DNA of 64,000 nt from an uncultured Alphaproteobacteria bacterium (GTDB taxonomy: Bacteria; Pseudomonadota; Alphaproteobacteria; Puniceispirillales; UBA1172), in the NCBI GenBank assembly GCA_958431225.1, contig OY288107.1, positions 755,953 through 819,952 of the forward strand, given 5' to 3'. Positions 1 to 8,409 of this stretch are shown here, piece after piece. Under the pieces are notes generated by a model, which saw only the letters and a list, made by a program, of their open reading frames with translations, was not told the origin of the DNA and ran no database searches. A program made the translations under genes and the position numbers. Every line of letters starts with the position of its first letter. The stretch's first letter is position 1.

Positions 1-460
1 CCAATGTTTCCACATAGCGCTGATGCACCGGCACTTCCCCCGCCCGCCAACATGCATGCGCAATCCCCGCGCGATAATTGCAATCAATCCGATGCGCCTT
101 GATGAGCCGTGCCACCTCCGCCTTTGCTTCTTCCGCCAAATCCCATAATTGCCGCGCCATATCCCGCCCATATTGTTTTTCCAGCACATGCTGTTCCAGC
201 CGTTGCCCCGACCCCACCTGCCCGCCATTGCGCCCGGATGCGCCAAAGCCGAGCCGATGCGCTTCCACCACCCGCACATCCACCCCCTTTTCCGCCAAAT
301 GCAACGCCGCCGTAAGCCCTGTAAATCCGCCGCCAATCACCACCACATCCGCGCGCACATCGCCAATAAGCGCCGCTTGCAGAGGCAATTTTTCGGTGGT
401 CGCATCATACCAGCTAGGCGGGTATTGCCCGGCTTCATCATTTATGTTGAGCAGGTTCAT
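1..460 (-). CDS. FAD-dependent oxidoreductase, PuuB-like (partial, 3' part outside window)
   Basis: The start codon lies at 460 and the reading frame runs off the left edge of the window, so only about 153 N-terminal residues are visible. They contain a Rossmann dinucleotide-binding motif (VVVIGGGFTGLTAALHLAEKG) near residues 36-55, followed by an acidic strand end and GASGRNGGQ. This pattern is typical of the DAO family that includes gamma-glutamylputrescine oxidase (PuuB). The ATG overlaps the stop of the upstream glutamine-synthetase-like gene as ATGA, so the two are translationally coupled. With that partner it would oxidise gamma-glutamylputrescine or another gamma-glutamylated amine in the cytoplasm. 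Substrate assignment is inferred from the pairing only. Confidence 0.8.
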   Translation of the reverse strand, partial: MNLLNINDEAGQYPPSWYDATTEKLPLQAALIGDVRADVVVIGGGFTGLTAALHLAEKGVDVRVVEAHRLGFGASGRNGGQVGSGQRLEQHVLEKQYGRDMARQLWDLAEEAKAEVARLIKAHRIDCNYRAGIAHACWRAGEVPVHQRYVETL

Positions 461-1830
461 ACATTCATCAAGAGATGCTCGCGCTCCCACGGGCTGATGA
501 CCTGTTGGTAGGCGGTGTACTCAAGCCTTTTCACAGCCGAATAGACGCGCGCGAATTCAGGATGTAGAACTTCATGCATCGCACTAGCATCATCAAATAA
601 ATCCAACGCATCGCTCAGATTTTTCGGCAATTCCTCATCCAAATCATAAGCATCCGCCGTAAAAGCATCGCGGGGGCCTCGTTTTTCAATCAACCCCAAA
701 TAGCCACAAGCCAGCGACGCCGCAATCCCCAAATACGGATTCACATCCATCCCCGGCAGACGATTTTCCACCCGCCGTGCCTCCGGTGCCGACACCGGCA
801 CACGAAACCCCGTAGTCCGATTATCCATCGCCCATTCCAAATTGATAGGTGCCGCAAAATCGCGCACATAACGCCGATAACTATTCACATAAGGTGCCAA
901 TAACGCAATCACCTCGGGCATATGATTCTGCAACCCGGCAATAAAATGCAAAAACGCCTCACTATGCGCCCCCTGACTATCGACAAAGATATTCTTGCCC
1001 GTTTTCATATCCACCACCGAATGATGCAAATGCATAGCACTCCCCGGCTCATCTTGGATAGGTTTCGCCATAAAGGTAGCAAAACAATTCTGCCGCATCG
1101 CCGCCTCACGAATCAGACGCTTGAAATAAAAAATCTCATCGGCTTGCGTAATCGGTGCGCCATGCCGCAGATTAAGCTCCACCTGCCCGGAACCGCCTTC
1201 CTGCATAATCCCATCAATGTCTAAACCCTGCAATTCAGCAAAATCATAAATATCATCAATCACCGGACCATACTCATCCACCGCCGACATAGAATAAGCC
1301 TGCCGCGCCGCCACCCGACGCCCGGACCGCCCCATCGGTGGCTCAATCGGCTGATTCGGGTCGGTGTTCGGTGCGACCAGAAAAAACTCCATCTCCGGCG
1401 CAACAATCGGCTGCAACCCAAGCTCCTCATAAAGCGCACAAACCCGCTTCAAAACATTACGCGGCGCCACCGGATACGCCGCCCCCTCCTGATCATAAGC
1501 ATCATGAATAATCTGCAACGTCACATCCGCAGTCCAAGGCGCCGCACTCGCCGTAGCAAAATCAGGACGCAAAACCAAATCAGGCTCAATAGACGTCGCC
1601 AACGAATCATCCAACCAATCCCCGGTAATCGTCTGCGCAAAAATAGATAAAGGCAAATAGAAAAAATCCTGATTAACAAACTTCCCCGCAGGCATAGCCT
1701 TCCCCCGCGCAATCCCCGAAAGATCCGCCAACAAACACTCAACCTCATCCAACCGCCGACCCTGAATGTATTTCCGCGCATGCTCAGGAAGTAAATCTAC
1801 CCACGCATCTTTTTTATCCTGCTTTGCCAT
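457..1830 (-). CDS. puuA: Glutamine synthetase family protein, gamma-glutamylputrescine synthetase-like
   Basis: This 457-residue protein has the glutamine synthetase catalytic fold: EMEFFLV near residues 146-152, GQVELNL near 215-221, the ATP-binding SAMHLHHS near 264-271, NRTTGFRVP near 337-345 and RVENRLPG near 353-360. The length and the paired FAD oxidase favour gamma-glutamylputrescine synthetase (PuuA) over nitrogen-assimilating GlnA. The adenylylation-site region of GlnA was not recognised. I chose the ATG at 1830 because AGGA lies about 7 bases upstream; an in-frame TTG at 1851 has no ribosome binding site. It would ligate glutamate to putrescine or a related amine using ATP. A gabD-like gene at 15898 could take the pathway on to succinate, but it is not in this operon. 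Confidence 0.8.
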   Translation of the reverse strand: MAKQDKKDAWVDLLPEHARKYIQGRRLDEVECLLADLSGIARGKAMPAGKFVNQDFFYLPLSIFAQTITGDWLDDSLATSIEPDLVLRPDFATASAAPWTADVTLQIIHDAYDQEGAAYPVAPRNVLKRVCALYEELGLQPIVAPEMEFFLVAPNTDPNQPIEPPMGRSGRRVAARQAYSMSAVDEYGPVIDDIYDFAELQGLDIDGIMQEGGSGQVELNLRHGAPITQADEIFYFKRLIREAAMRQNCFATFMAKPIQDEPGSAMHLHHSVVDMKTGKNIFVDSQGAHSEAFLHFIAGLQNHMPEVIALLAPYVNSYRRYVRDFAAPINLEWAMDNRTTGFRVPVSAPEARRVENRLPGMDVNPYLGIAASLACGYLGLIEKRGPRDAFTADAYDLDEELPKNLSDALDLFDDASAMHEVLHPEFARVYSAVKRLEYTAYQQVISPWEREHLLMNV

Positions 1831-1889
1831 AATGAATCCTATGTTTTGCAAGGCTAGTTATGGATGATAAGGATGATTTTGTCAATTTC

Positions 1890-4800
1890 ATGGGGGTTTC
1901 ACCCCCAAACCCCCGACCACCGAACGCGGTGGAGCGAATTTTTGGTGCGTGGGGTTGCGTTTTGCGCCCTTCTGTTTTTTAGTCGTCGTCGTCACCAACA
2001 AGGCGATGGGGTTCTGCCGTTGGATTGTCGTAGCGAATAATTTGCGGGGTTTTTGTGTGGGCGTATTCAACGGTTATATGGGTATATTGATCCCCTTTTC
2101 CCGCTGCCTTAAGCCCTAACGCAAAACCGCGTTGCGTGTTTGACATCTTTGGTTTTCCAGTAAGCCCTAACGCTAGCCCTTTGACTTCAATCCATCTGCA
2201 TTGGTTGTTGTCTTCATCTAGTTCGTAAAGGTCATAACCGGGATTGTTGGGATGGTCGATATTTGCATCTTTCCAATTAGGATATTTCCTTAATACCACC
2301 GCAATCGCCGCTTTTTCTACATGAGTTCTAGCAACCACATCATCTTGATTCATTTTGTCAGAAGAATCGGGCGAGGGCGATGGCGGTGAGGTAGTGCCTG
2401 TTGTATAGATGTTGGGTTGGCTTGCGCTTCTATCGCGCAGTGTGGGCGTATCATCGGGGAGGTCGGGGCGATGGTCTATAACAGATATTTCTACGTCTTC
2501 ATCTAGCACATAATCTTCAACTAATGCATCTTGCGATTCTTCTGGTGGTGCGTCTGTTTCCTCAAGGGGTATTTCTTCCGGTGATGGTTGTGAGTTTTTG
2601 CTCCTTTCCTCCTCCACTGCCTCATTCGCCTCAAGAAGATTTTCTTCGGCGGCGGTTAGCGGCAGTCCATTATTCTTTTTTTCTACGATTTCTTGATAAG
2701 TTTTTCCTTTCTTATGTCCATCTTCAGAAAGACCAACGGCTCGACGTTTTTCATCGAGGTCAGATGGCTTAAATATAATATGTTCGCGTAGGAGTTTATT
2801 ATCATCCCAGCCTAAACTATCGAAAACAACGTCTTCTGGTTTTTTGAGCGTGCCGTCAGGGGCGGGTATCCATTCAGCATCATTCAAACTGTCAATAAAT
2901 TTTGCATTATGCTTGATAAATCGGTCATAAGTATAAAAGGTTTTCGCCTCAGCATATTCGGAAATATTGGGTTCCATTTGTCCTAATGCTTCCCATAGTG
3001 CTTTAGCTTTATTTTTTCGTTTCTTTTTGGGTGTTGCGCCAAAAGATGCGAGGATATCGTCTAAATATTGAATATCGTGGTTTTTATTTGATATGCTTTG
3101 TGATGGCTTTATGTCTGATGCGTCATCACCTCTTTCTCTAAGTCTCTTTTTTTGTTCTGCTTCGGGCAAGTGGCATTGATAAACTCCATCGGGTTTTTGG
3201 AGACGTTCTCTTGCCCCATAGTAAATGAGCATCGCCATAGTGTCTTTTTCCATCAAACCATCGTCGACAAGATAGACTTCAACGCCACTAAAAAGTGCCT
3301 TGAAATTTTCACTAGCATAAACTGTATCGGGGTATGCCCAAATAGTTTTTCCAGTCATCATATTTTTAGCTTTCACAAATCTAATGACGCATAATGCTCT
3401 TTTTTTATTTTCACCTATCTCATCATTTTTCTGAAACGCAATAATTCTCTTAATGTCCTTTTTGTATTGTTTCTCTGAAATATCAGGGGCATTGGATTGG
3501 TTATATCTACCTCGCATTTCATCAATAAATCCATCTATGTCATCGTAGCTTCCGATTCCCAATTTTTTGATAAATTCTTCGGCAGATTTTTTTTGTATTG
3601 TTTCAGATTTGATGATTGCGGAATGTTTAGTTGACGATAAATAAACTTGCAGTTCATCGTCTTCGTCATGCGAGGATATAATTGTTTTATCTGTTAGGCG
3701 AATCAAGGGTAATTTTTTGAGTATGTCAAAATCAAAATCAAAGTCAAAGTCGCAATTAAATTCATCAATTTCATTAAGAAGGGTGTAAAGTTTTTCAATC
3801 CATTTATCTTTTTGGTCTTCCATAAATGCTTCGGTGATGTATTCTTCATCCATGATGTCATATATACTTAGTGTTCGGATGCCCAGATGCCTACTTAAAA
3901 AATTTTCCACTTTTTCGGATGAAACAGTCTTAAGCCAACGCAACGTTTTATCGCCAAAAATTTCACAAATCTTTTTATTGTTAAAAATTTTCCTCAACTG
4001 GTCATCGTTGCTGAATATGGCGTGTTCTGCCGTGATAAAGCCCCTGTTTGTGGGTAGTAATTTTTCAGCGTACAAAGCATCGCGTATTTTTTCTGCCATC
4101 GGTGAAAAGAGATGTTCGGAATCAAAAAAAACATTCTCTATGGGTAAGAAATCAAAAATGCCCCAATCAGAAATGTGCCAATTTAGTATTTCATGCTTTT
4201 TAAACCAAAATAAAATTTCAATTAGCAATTCGCTCGCACGTTCTATGAGGGTATTGTTATGGTCGTCTTCTGCTAACTCTGCGCGTGATGGTATGGTTTT
4301 GAACGCTCCCTGCACTAGAAATTTTAGATCCGTCTGTTGTGAAGCAAGAGGAAGATAGCAATAAAGGGTTTTCCCTCCCTCATATGGGGCAAAGTTCCAT
4401 GCCTCAGCGTTTGGGTTAAATTTTAATAGAAAGGCAATTTCAACGCGGGTTTTTGTGTCCTCGCCTTGAGAGAATATAAGCCATCTTTCCTTTGTGCCAT
4501 CATGTTCGGTTATGGTAACCCATCGCGCCATACCCTCTTGCTTTTCTTCTTGGGTAATGCGAAAAACATCCCCTTCCACCTGCCATTCAAGGGCTTTAAT
4601 ATGGCGCAAGAAAAGAATATCGCGCGCCCGAAGTTTGTTCAATCCGTCTTTAATCGTAGTAAAGGCATCATCGGGGTTTTCAAATGGTAAGATGATGCGT
4701 GTTTCGCCTTTTGCCAAATCAGCTAGCGGTTTAATCGGAAAATATTCATATAAATCTTTAATTTCAAAACTCTTATCGCCAGAAAAAATCTGCGGGGAAT

Positions 4801-5300
4801 TGGTAAAAACGCCAACCAATTTGAAGCCAATGCCAAATTTTCCAATCGTATTTTCATCGTTGCTTTTTGTGCTTCTACAGGCATCGCAGATACTATCTAC
4901 ATCATCTTGATCAAAGGGTTTGCCATAATGCGATATGATAAATTTATCCTCTTGAAGAGTGAGTTTTACCTCGCTGTTTTTTGCATCAATTTGCCCTAAT
5001 GCGTCATCGGCATTTTGTAGCAATTCAAAAATAAAAGACGTTTTGTTAGGGTGATTTTGGTTGTGAAGCCTCGTAAGGTCAGCACGTTGCCTCCTGAGTT
5101 TCTCATTTTCTGCTTGTAGAGCCTCAATTTCTTCAGAATCCATAATCATTTTAATTCCCCATCGCAAGTAAGCCCATAGTGAACCACAGACGGCTTACTC
5201 TTGTCAATGTGATTATAGGTCGCAGGGTGCCGACACAAGCACCAAAAACCCGCCCCGCCGCGTTCGGCGGTCGGGGGGTTTGGGGGGTGAAACCCCCCAT
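1890..5300. mobile_element. Inverted-repeat-bounded cassette carrying the GHKL/DUF3883 gene
   Basis: The left unit (1890-1975) has hairpin GGGGGTTTCACCCCC, then hairpin CCACCGAACGCGGTGG, then AGCGAATTTTTGGTGCG. The right unit (5218-5300) is the same architecture on the other strand: AGCACCAAAAACCCGCC, then CCGCCGCGTTCGGCGG, a G-run, and GGGGGGTGAAACCCCCC. The two face each other and enclose only the 1056-codon gene, with its stop codon directly beside the left unit. Both ends terminate as ATGGGGG or CCCCCAT. No transposase and no clear target duplication were seen. The same arrangement recurs at 52584-53763, and gene-less pairs occur at 9714 and 55946. Reading it as a mobile cassette is inference. 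Confidence 0.6.
1979..5149 (-). CDS. GHKL (sacsin/HSP90-like) ATPase with C-terminal DUF3883 nuclease-like domain
   Basis: This 1056-residue protein starts with a short coiled coil and then a sacsin-type GHKL ATPase: FELLQNADDA near residues 41-50 (Mg/ATP-binding N box) and GKFGIGFK near 103-110. The long middle region has no family I recognise. A low-complexity acidic/proline linker (about 840-930) leads to a DUF3883 domain near 935-1045, with HVEKAA, GYDLYEL and RWIEVKG fitting a PD-(D/E)xK nuclease core. The ATG at 5149 is preferred because GGGGA lies 6 bases upstream; the longer frame would need a TTG. Proteins with this architecture often occur in defence islands. Base composition is clearly more AT-rich than the neighbours, and the gene is enclosed by inverted repeats. 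An imperfect hexamer repeat at 3725-3748 encodes alternating Asp-Phe. A nucleic-acid defence role is inferred. Confidence 0.75.
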   Translation of the reverse strand: MIMDSEEIEALQAENEKLRRQRADLTRLHNQNHPNKTSFIFELLQNADDALGQIDAKNSEVKLTLQEDKFIISHYGKPFDQDDVDSICDACRSTKSNDENTIGKFGIGFKLVGVFTNSPQIFSGDKSFEIKDLYEYFPIKPLADLAKGETRIILPFENPDDAFTTIKDGLNKLRARDILFLRHIKALEWQVEGDVFRITQEEKQEGMARWVTITEHDGTKERWLIFSQGEDTKTRVEIAFLLKFNPNAEAWNFAPYEGGKTLYCYLPLASQQTDLKFLVQGAFKTIPSRAELAEDDHNNTLIERASELLIEILFWFKKHEILNWHISDWGIFDFLPIENVFFDSEHLFSPMAEKIRDALYAEKLLPTNRGFITAEHAIFSNDDQLRKIFNNKKICEIFGDKTLRWLKTVSSEKVENFLSRHLGIRTLSIYDIMDEEYITEAFMEDQKDKWIEKLYTLLNEIDEFNCDFDFDFDFDILKKLPLIRLTDKTIISSHDEDDELQVYLSSTKHSAIIKSETIQKKSAEEFIKKLGIGSYDDIDGFIDEMRGRYNQSNAPDISEKQYKKDIKRIIAFQKNDEIGENKKRALCVIRFVKAKNMMTGKTIWAYPDTVYASENFKALFSGVEVYLVDDGLMEKDTMAMLIYYGARERLQKPDGVYQCHLPEAEQKKRLRERGDDASDIKPSQSISNKNHDIQYLDDILASFGATPKKKRKNKAKALWEALGQMEPNISEYAEAKTFYTYDRFIKHNAKFIDSLNDAEWIPAPDGTLKKPEDVVFDSLGWDDNKLLREHIIFKPSDLDEKRRAVGLSEDGHKKGKTYQEIVEKKNNGLPLTAAEENLLEANEAVEEERSKNSQPSPEEIPLEETDAPPEESQDALVEDYVLDEDVEISVIDHRPDLPDDTPTLRDRSASQPNIYTTGTTSPPSPSPDSSDKMNQDDVVARTHVEKAAIAVVLRKYPNWKDANIDHPNNPGYDLYELDEDNNQCRWIEVKGLALGLTGKPKMSNTQRGFALGLKAAGKGDQYTHITVEYAHTKTPQIIRYDNPTAEPHRLVGDDDD

Positions 5301-5304
5301 TCCT

Positions 5305-6396
5305 TTATTGCTTACCAAGCACCTTATTCCGTTTATTGATATAAGCAACATCGTTGAGCACTAGGAAGTCGCCGACGGTTTTTCGTGCGTTTAGGAATGA
5401 TTTATGGATACGTTCGGCGAGTTCGGAATGTGCTGTGACTTCGGCGAATACTTCGGTAGCACTACGCCCGAAAGCGTTGTAGAGTTCGTCGTTGAATTCG
5501 CGGATTTCCACCCCTTGGTCTTGTTGCAAGCGCACTAAGGCTTCGCCGTTTTTGGCGTTGTATTCTGCCATCATATTGGCGTTTTCGGATGCTGCTAGGT
5601 GTTTGAGCAGTAATTTGTCCGATTCTCTTAACCCGTGCCAAAATGATGCGTTCATGCCTAGTGAGAATTGCGTTGCTGGCTCGTGCATGCCGGGGTAGTA
5701 GTAATACCTTGCGGCTTCATAGAATTTCATAGCTTCGTCATTCCACGGACCTGCCCATTCGGTAGCATCAATCGCACCTGAGACTAGGTTTTCGTAAATC
5801 TGCCCGCCCGGGAGTGATACCGGCGATGCCCCTAGTTTTGCCATAACATCGCCGCCGAGTCCGGGGATGCGCATTTTGAGTCCTTTGAGATCATCAACCG
5901 AATTGATTTCTTTATTGAACCACCCCCCCCATTGCACACCAGTATTGCCACAAGGTAGGCATTTGATGCCAAAAGGTTCTGCCAGTTCATCGTGCAATTC
6001 CTGACCGCCCATCCATTTCATCCACGAATCCATTTCGGTAAAGGTCAAGCCAAATGGCACGGTAGCAAAATACGCCCAGCCCGGATGCTTGCCCTTCCAA
6101 TAATAGTCGGCGGCGTGATACATCTGCGCGTTGCCCGAAGCAACCTCATCAAACGAATCAAAAGCCCCGACACGCTCACCGGCGGCGTAGTAGGTGACTT
6201 GCATACGCCCATCGCTCGCATCGGTAACCGATTGCGCAAACCGCTGCGCCCCGGTGCCAAGCCCGGGAAAATCCCGCGGCCACGTGGATACCATAGCAAT
6301 CTCAATACGCTCTTGTGCCAGCGCCGGCGTAGATAGAGCCGAAGCAGTAGCAATACCGCCTAAACTAGCTTTAGTAATAAAATCACGACGTTTCAT
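5305..6396 (-). CDS. TRAP transporter substrate-binding protein, TakP-like (copy 1)
   Basis: This 363-residue periplasmic protein has a Tat-like signal (MKRRDFITKASLGG, cleavage near ALAQ at residue 28). Motifs typical of the DctP/TakP group follow: WPRDFPGLGTGAQRF, GGWFNKEINSVDDLKGLKMR, LPGGQIYENL and ATEWAGPWND. TakP relatives bind 2-oxo acids and other small carboxylates with a cation. The gene has a strong AAAGGAGG site and its own promoter at 6427-6455. It is a close paralogue of the next gene upstream (6572-7660); most differences are conservative, so the two may differ in ligand preference. The matching permease is probably the dctQM pair at 10024-13292, whose promoter is nearly the same sequence. 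Confidence 0.9.
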   Translation of the reverse strand: MKRRDFITKASLGGIATASALSTPALAQERIEIAMVSTWPRDFPGLGTGAQRFAQSVTDASDGRMQVTYYAAGERVGAFDSFDEVASGNAQMYHAADYYWKGKHPGWAYFATVPFGLTFTEMDSWMKWMGGQELHDELAEPFGIKCLPCGNTGVQWGGWFNKEINSVDDLKGLKMRIPGLGGDVMAKLGASPVSLPGGQIYENLVSGAIDATEWAGPWNDEAMKFYEAARYYYYPGMHEPATQFSLGMNASFWHGLRESDKLLLKHLAASENANMMAEYNAKNGEALVRLQQDQGVEIREFNDELYNAFGRSATEVFAEVTAHSELAERIHKSFLNARKTVGDFLVLNDVAYINKRNKVLGKQ

Positions 6397-6426
6397 AATA
6401 ATCCTCCTTTAAGTTAAATGAGGACC

Positions 6427-6455
6427 ATTACGAAGCAAGAGGGGGTAAAGGTCAA
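6427..6455 (-). promoter_or_regulatory. Sigma70-type promoter of TRAP binding protein copy 1
   Basis: On the minus strand TTGACC and CGTAAT are separated by 17 bases, ending about 30 bases before the start codon at 6396. The -35 and spacer (TTGACCTTTACC, then CTTGCTT) nearly match the promoters at 7702-7730 and 9969-9997. The repeat element at 6456 begins directly upstream of the -35 box. Confidence 0.6.
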
Positions 6456-6564
6456 GCGCGGAACGCCGCGCCGCGAATTTTTGGTTTATGCCACAACATC
6501 CTGCGCCAAAAATCCGCCCCGCCGCGCTCGGCGGTCAGGGGGTTTGGGGGGTGAAACCCCCCAT
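6456..6564. repeat. Compact inverted pair of the two-hairpin repeat family
   Basis: The left unit has lost its outer hairpin and starts with GCGCGGAACGCCGCGC, then CGCGAATTTTTGG and TTTATGCCACAAC. Only a few bases later the right unit begins: GCGCCAAAAATCCGCC, CCGCCGCGCTCGGCGG, a G-run and GGGGGGTGAAACCCCCC. The two form a nearly gene-less inverted pair between the paralogous TRAP binding-protein genes. The right hairpin lies just after the stop of the upstream gene (6572) and could end its transcript. Confidence 0.75.
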
Positions 6565-6571
6565 TCCTTTA

Positions 6572-7660
6572 TTACTGGCTCAGCACTTTACTACGCTTAT
6601 TGATATAAGCGACATCGTTGAGCACTAGATAATCCCCAACAGTTTTCCGTGCATTGAGGAATGATTCGTGCACCCGTTGTGCGAGTTCTGAGTGTCCTGT
6701 TACTTCGGCGAAGACTTCGTCTGTTGCGCGTCCGAAGGCTAGGTAGAGTTCATCGCTAAATTCGCGGATTTCCACCCCGTGGTCTTGTTGTAGGCGCACT
6801 AGGGCTTCGCCGTTTTTGGCGTTATATTCTGCCATCATGTTGGCGTTTTCGGATGCGGTTAGGTGTTTGAGCAACAGCTGGTCGGATTCTTTTAACCCGC
6901 CCCAGAATGATGCGTTCATGCCTACGGATAGTTGTGCGCCGGGTTCGTGGATGCCGGGGTAGTAATAATACCTTGCGGCTTCGTAGAATTTCATGGCTTC
7001 GTCGTTCCATGGACCTACCCATTCGGCGGCGTCTAGCGCACCTGAGATAAGGTTTTCGTAAATCTGCCCGCCCGGGAGTGATACTGGCGATACGCCTAAT
7101 TTTGCTAGGACATCGCCGCCGAGTCCTGGGGTGCGCATTTTGAGTCCTTTGAGATCATCAACCGAATTGATGGCTTTGTTGAACCAGCCTCCCCATTGTG
7201 TGCCGGTATTGCCGCAAGGTAGGCATTTGAGATCAAATTGCCCGGCTAGTTCATCGTGCAGCTCTTGTCCGCCCATCCATTTCATCCACGAATCAATCTC
7301 GGTATTGGTCAAGCCGAACGGCACGGTGGTGAAATACGCCCAAGCCGGGTGTTTGCCTTTCCAATAGTAATCGGCGGCGTGATACATCTGTGCGTTGCCC
7401 GAAGCAACCTCATCAAACGAATCAAAAGCCCCCACACGCTCGCCGGCGGCATAGTAAGTAACCTGCATACGCCCATCGCTCGCATCGGTAACCGACTGCG
7501 CAAAACGTTGCGCCCCGGTGCCAAGCCCGGGAAAATCCCGTGGCCACGTAGATACCATAGCAATTTCAATGCGCTCTTGTGCCAGCGCCGGCGTAGCTAA
7601 TGCCGAAGCGGCAGCAACGCCACCTAAGCCAGCATTTGTAATAAAATCACGACGTTTCAT
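6572..7660 (-). CDS. TRAP transporter substrate-binding protein, TakP-like (copy 2)
   Basis: This 362-residue periplasmic binding protein is a tandem paralogue of copy 1, with the same twin-arginine style leader (MKRRDFITNAGLGG) and the same core motifs, including LPGGQIYENL and AAEWVGPWND. Roughly 85-90 percent of positions look identical by eye. Differences cluster in segments near the ligand pocket, such as EWVGPW versus EWAGPW and QFDLKCLPCGNTGTQW versus PFGIKCLPCGNTGVQW. It has its own promoter at 7702-7730. It probably delivers a small carboxylate to the DctQM permease at 10024-13292. The ligand cannot be read from sequence. Confidence 0.9.
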   Translation of the reverse strand: MKRRDFITNAGLGGVAAASALATPALAQERIEIAMVSTWPRDFPGLGTGAQRFAQSVTDASDGRMQVTYYAAGERVGAFDSFDEVASGNAQMYHAADYYWKGKHPAWAYFTTVPFGLTNTEIDSWMKWMGGQELHDELAGQFDLKCLPCGNTGTQWGGWFNKAINSVDDLKGLKMRTPGLGGDVLAKLGVSPVSLPGGQIYENLISGALDAAEWVGPWNDEAMKFYEAARYYYYPGIHEPGAQLSVGMNASFWGGLKESDQLLLKHLTASENANMMAEYNAKNGEALVRLQQDHGVEIREFSDELYLAFGRATDEVFAEVTGHSELAQRVHESFLNARKTVGDYLVLNDVAYINKRSKVLSQ

Positions 7661-7701
7661 AATGTATATCTCCCAAATTATTATCGTGTTGCAATGGTGC
7701 T

Positions 7702-7730
7702 ATTACAAAGTAGGAATCGCTCCGCGTCAA
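7702..7730 (-). promoter_or_regulatory. Sigma70-type promoter of TRAP binding protein copy 2
   Basis: On the minus strand TTGACG and TGTAAT are separated by 17 bases. The -10 region plus downstream bases (CTTTGTAATAGCACC) are identical to those of the dctQM promoter at 9969-9997, which supports joint expression. The distance from the -10 box to the ATG at 7660 is about 40 bases. Confidence 0.65.
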
Positions 7731-7797
7731 GCCTAAATATAGGGTAGCATCTGTTATGTGCTAGCGATATGATGCGATTGAAAGAGAGGTGTACGAG

Positions 7798-8409
7798 ATG
7801 ACCACAGCCTTTATTGCCATTGATGTGCAAAATGATTTCTGCCCCGGGGGTGCTTTGGCGGTTGCTGATGGCGGGGCGGTGGTGGGGGCTATCAATGCTT
7901 TGATGCGGCGGTTTGACCATGTGATTCTGACGCAAGATTGGCACCCGCCTGACCATTTGAGTTTTGCTAGCCAACATGAGGGGCGTGCGGCTTTTGATAA
8001 TATTGCGATGCCTTATGGCGCGCAGACACTTTGGCCTGACCATTGCGTGCAAGGGGGGCATGGCGCCGAATTTCATAAAAAACTTGAAATTTGGCGCGCC
8101 GAACTAATTATCCGCAAAGGCTATCGGCGTGAAATAGATTCGTATTCGGCTTTTTTTGAAAACGACCACACCACCCCCACCGGCTTAAGCGGTTATCTGC
8201 GCGAGCGCGGCTTTTCGCATGTGGTGCTAGCGGGGTTGGCTACGGATTTTTGTGTCGCGTTTTCGGCTTTGGATGCCGTGCGTTGTGGTTTTACCTGCCA
8301 AGTGGTCATGGATGCTACGCGGGCTATTGATTTGGACGGCTCATTGGCACAGGCTACCCAAACTATGCAAAAAGCAGGGGTGGAATTATGCGAGGTTTCT
8401 AACCTTTAA
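7798..8409 (+). CDS. pncA: Nicotinamidase
   Basis: This 203-residue isochorismatase-fold enzyme would hydrolyse nicotinamide to nicotinate and ammonia for NAD salvage. It has the catalytic Asp in IDVQNDFCPGG (residues 8-18), the metal-binding DWHPPDH near 48-54, the Lys in IRKGYRREIDSYSAF near 105-119, and the catalytic Cys in LATDFCVAFSALDA. The ATG at 7798 has GAGAGG about 8 bases upstream and is preferred to an in-frame GTG at 7789. It is divergent from the TRAP binding protein gene and overlaps the 3' end of the next gene by 11 bases tail to tail. Confidence 0.92.
   Translation: MTTAFIAIDVQNDFCPGGALAVADGGAVVGAINALMRRFDHVILTQDWHPPDHLSFASQHEGRAAFDNIAMPYGAQTLWPDHCVQGGHGAEFHKKLEIWRAELIIRKGYRREIDSYSAFFENDHTTPTGLSGYLRERGFSHVVLAGLATDFCVAFSALDAVRCGFTCQVVMDATRAIDLDGSLAQATQTMQKAGVELCEVSNL

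Noticed and set aside
3725..3748. Phase-variable simple repeat in the GHKL gene
   Set aside because: The unit is six bases, so changes in number keep the reading frame and would not switch expression.
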